The position numbers and the translations under genes are program-made. The notes under the pieces are model-generated. The model made no database searches and was not told where the DNA came from. It worked only from the letters and a program-made list of their open reading frames with translations. Below, piece by piece: positions 52,111 through 61,150 of a DNA stretch of 64,000 nt; position 1 is the first letter of the stretch; each line of letters begins with the position of its first letter. The DNA comes from Sipunculus nudus. Lineage: Eukaryota; Annelida; Sipuncula; Golfingiida; Sipunculidae. The stretch covers positions 28,523,340-28,587,339 of the forward strand of contig CM049322.1 of assembly GCA_026874595.1 (NCBI GenBank), in the 5' to 3' direction.

Positions 52111-55100
52111 TGCTGTTAGAGCCTTCTGATATGTTTTCGTCGTATTCATAACTGTTGTTCTAATGTCATCCTCTTTGCTGTTTGCTCTGTTTTCGTTGAG
52201 TTGCTGTAAGAGCGTTCTGATATGTTTTCGTCGTACTCATAACTGTTGTTCTTATGTCATCCTCTCTGCTGTTTGCTCTGTTTTCGTTGAGTTGCTGTTA
52301 GAGCCTTCTGATATGTTTTCGTCGTATTCATAACTGTTGTTCTAATGTCATCCTCTCTGCTGTTTGCTCTGTTTTCGCTGAGTTGCTGTTAGAGCCTTCT
52401 GATATGTTTTCGTCGTACTCATAACTGTTGTTCTTATGTCATCCTCTCTGCTGTTTGCTCTGTTTTCGCCGAGTTCCTGTTAGAGCCTTCTGATATGTTT
52501 TCGTCGTATTCATAACTGTTGTTCTAATGTCATCCTCTCTGCTGTTTGCTCTGTTTTCGTTGAGTTGCTGTTAGAGCGTTCTGATATGTTTTTGTCGTAT
52601 TCATAACTGTTGTTCTAATGTCATCCTCTTTGCTGTTTGCTCTGTTTTCGTTGAGTTGCTGTTAGAGCCTTCTGATATGTTTTCGTCGTACTCATAACTG
52701 TTGTTCTTATGTCATCCTCTCTGCTGTTTGCTCTGTTTTCGACGAGTTCCTGTTAGAGCCTTCTGATATGTTTTCGTCGTATTCATAACTGTTGTTCTAA
52801 TGTCATCCTCTCTGCTGTTTGCTCTGTTTTCGTTGAGTTGCTGTTAGAGCGTTCTGATATGTTTTTGTCGTATTCATAACTGTTGTTCTAATGTCATCCT
52901 CTTTGCTGTTTGCTCTGTTTTCGTTGAGTTGCTGTAAGAGCGTTCTGATATGTTTTCGTCGTATTCATAACTGTTGTTCTAAAGTCATCCTCTCTGCTGT
53001 TTGCTCTGTTTTCGTTGAGTTGCTGTAAGAGCGTTCTGATATGTTTTCGTCGTATTCATAACTGTTGTTCTAAAGTCATCCTCTCTGCTGTTTGCTCTGT
53101 TTTCGTTGAGTTGCTGTAAGAGCGTTCTGATATGTTTTCGTCGTATTCATAACTGTTGTTCTAATGTCATCCTCTCTGCTGTTTGCTCTGTTTTCGTTGA
53201 GTTCCTGTTAGAGCCTTCTGATATGTTTTCGTCGTATTCATAACTGTTGTCCTAATGTCATCCTCTCTGCTGTTTGCTCTGTTTTCGTTGAGTTGCTGTT
53301 AGAGCGTTCTGATATGTTTTTGTCGTATTCATAACTGTTGTTCTAATGTCATCCTCTTTGCTGTTTGCTCTGTTTTCGTTGAGTTGCTGTAAGAGCCTTC
53401 TGATATGTTTTCGTCGTATTCATAACTGTTGTTATAATGTCATCCTATCTGCTGTTTGCTCTGTTTTCGTTGGGTTGCTGTTAGAGCGTTCTGATATATT
53501 TTCATCGTACTCATAACTGTTGTTCTTATGTCATCCTCTCTGCTGTTTGCTCTGTTTTCGTTGAGTTGCTGTAAGAGCGTTCTGATATGTTTCGTCGTAT
53601 TCATAACTGTTGTTCTAATGTCATCCTCTCTGCTGTTTGCTCTGTTTTCGTTGAGTTGCTTTTAGAGCGTTCTGATATGTTTTCGTCGTACTCATAACTG
53701 TTGTTCTTATGTCATCCTCTCTGCTGTTTGCTCTGTTTTCGTTGAGTTGCTGTTAGAGCGTTCTGATATGTTTTCGTCGTATTCATAACTGTTGTTCTAA
53801 TGTCATCCTCTCTGCTGTTTGCTCTGTTTTCGTTGAGTTGCTGTTAGAGCGTTCTGATATGTTTTCGTCGTATTCATAACTGTTGTTCTAATGTCATCCT
53901 CTCTGCTGTTTGCTCTGTTTTCGTTGAGTTGCTGTTAGAGCGTTCTGATATGTTTTCGTCGTACTCATAACTGTTGTTCTAATGTCATCCTCTCTGCTGT
54001 TTGCTCTGTTTTCGTTGAGTTGCTGTTAGAGCCTTCTGATATGTTTTCGTCGTATTCATAAGTGTTGTTCTAATGTCATCCTCTCTGCTGTTTGCTCTGT
54101 TTTCGTTGAGTTGCTGTTAGAGCCTTCTGATATGTTTTCGTCGTACTCATAACTGTTGTTCTAATGTCATCCTCTCTGCTGTTTGCTCTGTTTTCGTTGA
54201 GTTGCTGTTAGAGCGTTCTGATATGTTTTCGTCGTACTCATAACTGTTGTTCTAATGTCATCCTCTCTGCTGTTTGCTCTGTTTTCGTTGAGTTGCTGTT
54301 AGAGCGTTCTGATATGTTTTCGTCGTATTCATAACTGTTGTTCTAATGTCATCCTCTCTGCTGTTTGCTCTGTTTTCGTTGAGTTGCTGTTAGAGCGTTC
54401 TGATATGTTTTCGTCGTACTCATAACTGTTGTTCTAATGTCATCCTCTCTGCTGTTTGCTCTGTTTTCGTTGAGTTGCTGTTAGAGCGTTCTGATATGTT
54501 TTCGTCGTAGTCATAACTGTTGTTCTAATGTCATCCTCTCTGCTGTTTGCTCTGTTTTCGTTGAGTTGCTGTTAGAGCGTTCTGATATGTTTTCGTCGTA
54601 TTCATAACTGTTGTTCTAATGTCATCCTCTCTGCTGTTTGCTCTGTTTTCGTTGAGTTGCTGTTAGAGCGTTCTGATATGTTTTCGTCGTATTCATAACT
54701 GTTGTTCTAATGTCATCCTCTCTGCTGTTTGCTCTGTTTTCGTTGAGTTGCTGTTAGAGCGTTCTGATATGTTTTCGTCGTATTCATAACTGTTGTTCTA
54801 ATGTCATCCTCTCTGCTGTTTGCTCTGTTTTCGTTGAGTTGCTGTTAGAGCGTTCTGATATATTTTCATCGTACTCATAACTGTTGTTCTTATGTCATCC
54901 TCTCTGCTGTTTGCTCTGTTTTCGTTGAGTTGCTTTTAGAGCGTTCTGATATGTTTCGTCGTATTCATAACTGTTGTTCTAATGTCATCCTCTCTGCTGT
55001 TTGCTCTGTTTTCGTTGAGTTGCTTTTAGAGCGTTCTGATATGTTTTCGTCGTACTCATAACTGTTGTTCTTATGTCATCCTCTCTGCTGTTTGCTCTGT

Positions 55101-56930
55101 TTTCGTTGAGTTGCTGTTAGAGCGTTCTGATATGTTTTCGTCGTATTCATAACTGTTGTTCTAATGTCATCCTCTCTGCTGTTTGCTCTGTTTTCGTTGA
55201 GTTGCTTTTAGAGCGTTCTGATATGTTTTCGTCGTATTCATAACTGTTGTTCTAATGTCATCCTCTCTGCTGTTTGCTCTGTTTTCGTTGAGTTGCTGTT
55301 AGAGCGTTCTGATATGTTTTCGTCGTACTCATAACTGTTGTTCTAATGTCATCCTCTCTGCTGTTTGCTCTGTTTTCGTTGAGTTGCTGTTAAAGCGTTC
55401 AGATATGTTTTCGTCGTATTCAGAACTGTTGTTCTAATGTCATCCTATCTGCTGTTTGCTCTGTTTTCGTTGAGTTGCTGTCAGAGCGTTCTGATATGTT
55501 TTTGTCGTATTCATAACTGTTGTTCTTATATCTTCCTCTTTGCTGTTTGCTCTGTTTTCGTTGAGTTGCTGTTAGAGCGTTCCGATATGTTTTCCTCGTA
55601 TTCATAACTGTTGTTCTAATGTCATCCTCTCTGCTGTTTGCTCTGTTTTCGTTGAGTTGCTGTTAGAGCGTTCTGATATGTTTTCGTCGTATTCATAACT
55701 GTTGTTCTAATGTCATCCTCTCTGCTGTTTGCTCTGTTTTCGTTGAGTTGCTGTTAGAGCGTTCTGATATGTTTTCGTCGTACTCATAACTGTTGTTCTA
55801 ATGTCATCCTCTCTGCTGTTTGCTCTGTTTTCGTTGAGTTGCTGTTAGAGCGTTCTGATATGTTTTCGTCGTATTCATAACTGTTGTTCTAATGTCATCC
55901 TCTCTGCTGTTTGCTCTGTTTTCGTTGAGTTGCTGTTAGAGCGTTCTGATATGTTTTCGTCGTACTCATAACTGTTGTTCTAATGTCATCCTCTCTGCTG
56001 TTTGCTCTGTTTTCGTTGAGTTGCTGTTAGAGCGTTCTGATATGTTTTCGTCGTACTCATAACTGTTGTTCTAATGTCATCCTCTCTGCTGTTTGCTCTG
56101 TTTTCGTTGAGTTGCTGTTAGAGCGTTCTGATATGTTTTCGTCGTATTCATAACTGTTGTTCTAATGTCATCCTCTCTGCTGTTTGCTCTGTTTTCGTTG
56201 AGTTGCTGTTAGAGCGTTCTGATATGTTTTCGTCGTACTCATAACTGTTGTTCTAATGTCATCCTCTCTGCTGTTTGCTCTGTTTTCGTTGAGTTGCTGT
56301 TAGAGCGTTCTGATATGTTTTCGTCGTATTCATAACTGTTGTTCTAATGTCATCCTCTCTGCTGTTTGCTCTGTTTTCGTTGAGTTGCTGTTAGAGCGTT
56401 CTGATATGTTTTCGTCGTATTCATAACTGTTGTTCTAATGTCATCCTCTCTGCTGTTTGCTCTGTTTTCGTTGAGTTGCTGTTAGAGCGTTCTGATATGT
56501 TTTCGTCGTATTCCTTACTATTGTTCTTATATCGTCCTCTCGGCTGTTTGCTCTGTTTTCGTTGAGTTGCTTTTAGAGCGTTCTGATATGTTTTCGTCTA
56601 ATTCATTACTGTTGTTCTTATATCTTCCTCTTTGCTGTTTGCTCTGTTTTCGTTGAGTTGCTGTTAGAGCGTTCTGATATGTTTTCCTCGTATTCATAAC
56701 TGTTGTTCTAATGTCATCCTCTCTGCTGTTTGCTCTGTTTTCGTTGAGTTGCTGTTAGAGCGTTCTGATATGTTTTCGTCGTATTCATTACTGTTGTTCT
56801 TATATCTTTCTCTCTGCTGTTGGCTCTGTTTTCGTTGAGTTACTGTTAGAGCGTTCTGATATGTTTTCGTCGTATTCATTAATTTTGCTCCTATATCGTC
56901 CTCTCTGGTTTTTGGTCTGTCACTAGTCAG

Positions 56931-57380
56931 CACAAAAATGTGTATCTGAGGACAAAAATAGAAAGTTACCAAAACTACACACACACACACATTTATATGT
57001 GTGTATTTTTGTTTTTGTTTTGATGGATCACACCACAGCTCCGGTTTTAATGACTGTGTAATTATCATGCTAGTGGTTCTCGTGATTGGTAGAGGCTAAG
57101 AATGGGGTGGCATTTGGGGTTGACTTTGATGTCAACAGCGGGGTTTCCCCAACTCTGTACGGCGCGAGCCTTTGAAGCCCGTGTTTATTTGATCAGGGGG
57201 ATATCCTGTTCGTATCTTCAGTTTACTGCCTTCTTTGAATGCCTTAAGCGCTAAATGTGTTTTCAGTTTTATGTACAAGTTACACATCCTTATGTTGAAA
57301 ATGGCAAAGTTTTACGTTGATTTCTTCTGGTTCCAAATGCTCTTTAAACGAAATTACATTGTTCCGTTAGTGTGTATCCA
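56931..57380. other. Unique spacer with a CA microsatellite
   Basis: No gene recognised. An (AC)7 tract is at 56,977-56,990, followed by TATATGTGTG and T/G-rich sequence. A minus-strand open frame crosses from this spacer into the last satellite monomers (56,694-57,068). Most of it is satellite, so I do not call it a gene. Confidence 0.6.
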
Positions 57381-57470
57381 GAAAAGGAGGATGGCGGGAG
57401 GATAGTAGATCAATAGGAAGGTGAGTAGTTAGGGAGACAGGGAGGACGGCGGGCGGATGGTAGATAAAGC
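57381..57470. repeat. 55-bp minisatellite, left part
   Basis: About 1.7 units (GGAGACAGGGAGGACGGCGG, GGATGGTAGATAAAGC) of the same repeat that resumes at 60,707. It is split by the LINE. Confidence 0.9.
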
Positions 57471-57491
57471 ATTATTATTATTATTATTATT
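57471..57491 (-). repeat. LINE 3' tail, (AAT)n microsatellite
   Basis: Seven ATT units on the plus strand, read as AAT on the LINE strand, directly abut the minisatellite and mark the 3' end of the element. Confidence 0.9.
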
Positions 57492-57637
57492 AAATGTTTT
57501 ATACAGCGCTCAACTGGTGCGTAATATTGTTTCCAATACATGTATTCTGTGGCGCTTTACATGAACTGAGAAAGGTAGATAAGAGTACATGCAATGATTT
57601 ATATCCACTTATAATCTAAATACTCATTACATAACAA

Positions 57638-58640
57638 TTACTTAAATGCCTCAGCAAAAAAATGTGTTTTAAGGGTCTTCCTGAATTTCTGAGTATTCTC
57701 AATCTGCCTGATCATTCTTGGAAGATGATTCCAATGTGTTGGGGCAAATACACTGAAACTGCGATCTGCAAAAGTCTTGGCTCTTGTCTTTGGCACAAAA
57801 AAAAACAATACCATCGGTGTGTGACCTTAATGAATAATTAGATTTTCGTCTTACTTGCAACATATTTTGCAAGTATACTGGTGCTTGTTTGTGGAGGCAT
57901 TTGTGTACAAGAGTGAGAATTTTAAACAATATTCTAGACTGAATAGGAAGCCAATGCAAGGCTTTCAGTACCTCTTTACTGCTAACATACTTATTACAAT
58001 TCATGACAAGTTTTGCTGCAGAATTCTGTATTCTTTGCATTCCATTAATATCTACCTTGGGTAGGCCCATGAAGATACCATTACAGAAGTCTAGGTGAGA
58101 AAGAACTAAACCATACACTAAATGCTTGCACGCCTTAACTGTCAATGAACTACGCAGTAGTCTTATATTATGTAAATGATATGATGCTTTCTGACACTTG
58201 AATATAATATGTTTTCGCAAAGATAAAGTTTCATCTAGAATAACACCTAAGTATTTTATCTCGTGGGATCTTTCCACAATATTTTCATTTACTTTTATAA
58301 AAGTAGTTTCACATTTATTCAATTGTGTACGGTTTCCAAAAAATATTAACTCAGTCTTAGTTGAGTTCATCTGAAGTCTGTTAGAGTCCATCCATTGTTT
58401 AATAATTACCTGGGGTCTCTCTAAATCTGCAACCACATTAGATTCATCCTCTCTGCTATTGGCACTGAAAGATTTTCGTAAACTGTGATCATCTGCATAA
58501 CCAGACAGTCTTCCCATGTTACAGTCCACAACATCTTCAAGTGTGCTGGCATAGGCAAGATATAGATAAGGCCCTAAACAACTCCCTTGAGGTACTCCAA
58601 ATGGAACATCTTGGACTGATGTAATCAGTAATCTTTGATA
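57638..58640 (-). pseudogene. LINE reverse transcriptase, C-terminal half (broken)
   Basis: This would belong to the RT that copies LINE RNA at the nicked target. The open frame reaches upstream to a TAA at 58,641-58,643, with no ATG needed. FGVPQGSCLGP (58,569-58,601) is the RT motif before the active site. GYADD (58,488-58,502) carries the catalytic aspartate pair, and NSTKTE near 58,360 is the conserved post-YADD lysine region. The thumb and C-terminal segment follow, including HLDFCNGIF and ALHWLPI. A frameshift in the A9 run at 57,797-57,805 ends this frame at 57,699. The family-like end (PTHWNHLPRMIRQIEN, then FFAEAFK) continues in another frame to a stop at 57,638. The palm segment with the first catalytic aspartate is missing upstream, so no active enzyme could be made. 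Confidence 0.9.
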
Positions 58641-59512
58641 TTAGAGACAAATTACTCACTGGTCTGTAATTACTTTCAACCAGTTCAAGATCTTGTTTCT
58701 TCAGTAATGGTTTTACAACTGAAGATTTCCATTCTAATGGAAATTTGCTATTGGTAAATGAAGTATTTATGATGTGAGTAATTATGTGTGTGAGTTCCCT
58801 TACATAAATTCTAAACATACTTCTTGGTAGTGGATCAAATTCACATGTATTAGTTCTCATGCTTATTAACAATTTATAAACTTCAGATTGGGTCAGCATC
58901 TCAAATTTTATAAATTGTTTCACATCTCTGACTCGTGAATTGTAGGTTTTGATATTTGAGAGGTTTTTCCTGATCTTCTCTATCTTTGAGAGAAAAAAAT
59001 CAGCAAATCTGTCAGGTAAACTGGATGACGATGTCGCGTCTTGCTGTGGCATTGGATTTGTAATTATTCGTCCAGTCAAATTGTTCACTAATTTGTAAAG
59101 TTTCTTTGAGTCTTTCTCACATTCTAGCACTTTATTTGTTATTATTTTCCTTTTATTATGCTGTAAATGTCTTGCATATACATTTCTCAATTTGGTGTAG
59201 TTTTTCCATGTTTCTGATGATTTATTTTGTCTCCAACGTCTTTCTAATAGCCTAACTGCCCTTTTAAGTTGACTCGATTCTTCACTGTACCAAGGAAACA
59301 GAGGACGTTTTGTTGTAACTGTTGTTTTTCTTGGTGCCAGGTTATCTAAAATGTTCCCTAATCCTCTTGAATATTCAAAAGCCAGTTGACCCGGGTCATG
59401 AATAACTTCCTGTTTAGCCTGTAATATGTTTAGGTCATTAATAAAGTTCTCGGAAGGTATACTGTTTAGCCTTCGGGTAGTCGTTTCAGCTCTTATTAGT
59501 GTTGGTTTTTTT
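58537..59512 (-). pseudogene. LINE linker and N-terminal RT fragment
   Basis: The frame is open from the T7 run at 59,506-59,512 down to a stop at 58,537, so the ATG at 59,190 is not its real start. The linker shows family landmarks: LDNLAPRKTT, RPLFPWY, KRAVRLLERRW and KLRNVYARHL. The RT start follows with FDPLPRSMF, WKSSVVKPLLKK and NYRPVSNLSLISKI (around 58,650-58,740). After SLISKI the frame leaves the family pattern. The stretch that should hold the 'AFDTVDH'-type catalytic motif is absent, and only 14 codons of unrelated sequence separate it from FGVPQGS in another frame. I read this as an internal deletion of roughly 350 bp. Confidence 0.88.
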
Positions 59513-60307
59513 CACAACTACATGAATGCAGATTTCAGTATGATCAGAAAATGATACGCCAGGTTCCACTGATAAAATGCTGACTTGTTGATTATATTTG
59601 GTCAACACTAAGTCTAATGTGTTTCCACTTGTGTGGGTAGGAAATATTACATGATTTTCCAGCCCAATTGCTGTCATCCAGTCCTGTAGTAAAATATTAT
59701 CCTGGTCATCAAAATCATTCACGTAAATGTTAAAATCACCCATAATAAGGATGTTTTTGTTTTTCGAAAGGATGGGAACTAATGTTTCTGCAAATTCATC
59801 AATAAACTATTGATTTGTAAACTGATGTTGCGCTGATGCCGGAGGGTGATACACCCCGAGAAGACAAAACTTGTGATGTTTAGTAGTGACATGCCATTCT
59901 TCATACTCAAATGTAGACTGTTCGCCAGTGGAACTGATTTCTTTGACACTGATATTGTTTTTATATGAAATAGCAATTCCGCCTCCTCTCTGGTGCCTTA
60001 CTGTTGGTTTGAATACATAGCCTTGATCATTTAAGTCAGCTATCACGATAGGGTTTTGGTTGTTTAACCACACTTCAGAAACTACACATATGTCGATCTC
60101 ACCTGATATCAAATGTTCTAGATACAATAAATGTTTGTTTTGTATAGATCTAACATTGATAGTAGATATCCTCAAATGTCTATCAAAAGTTTTCACTTGC
60201 TTGTTCACAAAGATAATATTAGCCTGAACTAGGTTTTCTAAATGCACTCCGGTTCCATGTCTTGACAGTTTATGCTTGCCACCTCTTATGCCTCTTCTGG
60301 TTCTTTT
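59486..60307 (-). pseudogene. LINE apurinic-like endonuclease (one premature stop)
   Basis: This domain nicks target DNA to prime reverse transcription. The frame opens after a TAG at 60,308-60,310 and runs through RRGIRGGKHKLSRHGTG. The endonuclease core follows: STINVRSIQNK (N-terminal Asn strand), DICVVSEVWLN (catalytic Glu), RGGGIAISYKNN, LLGVYHPP, MGDFNIYVND (Asp and Asn active-site pair), HTSGNTLDLVLT and SFSDHTEI (SDH motif with catalytic His). All main catalytic residues are present. One TAG at 59,807-59,809 splits it, and the frame is otherwise continuous across that codon. A shift at the T7 run (59,506-59,512) disconnects it from the linker, and it ends at 59,486. Confidence 0.9.
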
Positions 60308-60705
60308 CTATTTATTTTGTTTCTCCTAATATTAAACCATGTTGAAGGAAGTATCTGTAACAGCTCCCTATTATTGTAAACATACAGTTTCAGTTCAATA
60401 AGTTCTTGCTTATAGTATATGCAAGGCTTAGCCACTTGGATTTCAGACATATTATCGCCCATAGTGGGGATTTCGACGAGGTTTTGTCTCTGTTTACCCA
60501 TATTATTGCTCACCTGCGTAAGGATCCACAGACACAAGAAAACCACGAAAAGTATCCTCACAAAGTGAATGGTCCAGTTCAAGGTCAACATATCCCGGAG
60601 TCTATGAGACATTATCCAACTGAAAGTTGTTGTTGTAATAAAAGAAATTTCTAAATAATTGCTTGGACGTGCTGCATATGTTTGCGCTCGATCCACTCTC
60701 CACAC
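60286..60705 (-). pseudogene. LINE 5' leader fragment
   Basis: Open on the minus strand from the minisatellite edge. Its distal part (LIELKLYVYNNRELLQILPS, then STWFNIRRNK) resembles the leader that precedes the endonuclease in CR1/L2-like elements, where it normally leads into a basic RG-rich stretch. That stretch is found at 60,260-60,300 in a different frame, so a frameshift lies near 60,300. A hydrophobic run (FVRILFVVFLCLWILT) occurs near the middle, with no known meaning. No zinc-finger or esterase ORF1 domain is visible. Confidence 0.6.
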
Positions 60706-60706
60706 A

Positions 60707-61150
60707 GGAAGGTAGGTGGGAAGTTAAGGAGACAGGGAGGACGGCGGGCGGATAGTAGATAAAGCGATAGGTGGGTAGTTAAGGAGACAGGGAGGACGAC
60801 CGGAGGATGGTAGATAAAGCGATAGGTGGGTAGTTAAGGAGACAGGGAGGACGACGGGAGGATAGTAGATAAAGAGATAGGTGGGTAGTTAAGGAGACAG
60901 GGAGGACGGCGGGAGGATGGTAGATAAAGAGATAGGTGGGTAGTTAAGGAGACAGGGAGGACGACGGGCGGATGGTAGATAAAGAGGTAGGTGGGTAGTT
61001 AAGGAGACAGGGAGGATGGCGGGAGGATGGTAGATAAAGCGATAGGTGGGTAGTTAAGGAGACAGGGAGGACGGCGGGAGGATGGTAGATAAAGCGATAG
61101 GTGGGTAGTTTAGGAGACAGGGAGGACGGCGGGAGGATGTTAGTAGATGT
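60707..61150. repeat. 55-bp minisatellite, right part (about 8 units)
   Basis: GACAGGGAGGACGGCGGG recurs at 60,731, 60,786, 60,841, 60,896, 60,951, 61,006, 61,061 and 61,116, an exact 55-bp period. Each unit also carries GTAGATAAAG and GATAGGTGGGTAGTTAAGGA. The plus strand is purine-rich. Confidence 0.97.

Larger units (their letters stand above)
20286..56930. repeat. 91-bp satellite array (about 400 monomers)
   Basis: The monomer consensus is 91 bp. In order it contains GAGTTGCTGTTAGAGCGTTC, TGATATGTTTTCGTCGTATT, CATAACTGTTGTTCTAATGT, CATCCTCTCTGCTGTTTGCT and CTGTTTTCGTT. Diagnostic variants are GAGCG/GAGCC/GAGCT-TTCTG, GTATTC/GTACTC/CTAATTC, CATAACTG/CATTACTG/CATTACTATTG, TTCTAATGTC/TTCTTATGTC/TTCTTATATC, CGTTGAG/CGCTGAG and CCTCTCTGC/CCTATCTGC. 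A 90-bp variant lacks one T (GATATGTTTCGTCG). On the plus strand T far exceeds A (about 47% against 13% of the monomer by my count). The right border decays from about 56,800. Confidence 0.98.
57471..60706 (-). mobile_element. Degenerate CR1/L2-like non-LTR retrotransposon (LINE)
   Basis: About 3.2 kb inserted in the 55-bp minisatellite and read on the minus strand. From 5' to 3' it carries a leader with an RRGIRGGK-type basic motif, an apurinic-type endonuclease, a linker, a reverse transcriptase with FGVPQGSCLGP and GYADD motifs, and a C-terminal region with a PTHWN motif. It ends in a short 3' UTR with AGCGCTGTATAAAACATTTA and an (AAT)n tail. The order endonuclease then RT, the lack of RNase H and the microsatellite tail fit the CR1/L2 group. 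The minisatellite phase continues across the insertion. The element is dead: it has a premature stop, several frameshifts and an internal RT deletion. It is probably 5'-truncated, as no complete ORF1 is visible. Confidence 0.92.

Noticed and set aside
56694-57068. 124-codon minus-strand frame crossing the array edge as a gene that seeded the satellite
   Set aside because: Two thirds is satellite and the rest is a spacer with a CA microsatellite. No domain is visible.
57855-58064. Plus-strand 69-codon frame inside the LINE
   Set aside because: It is the antisense shadow of the reverse transcriptase.
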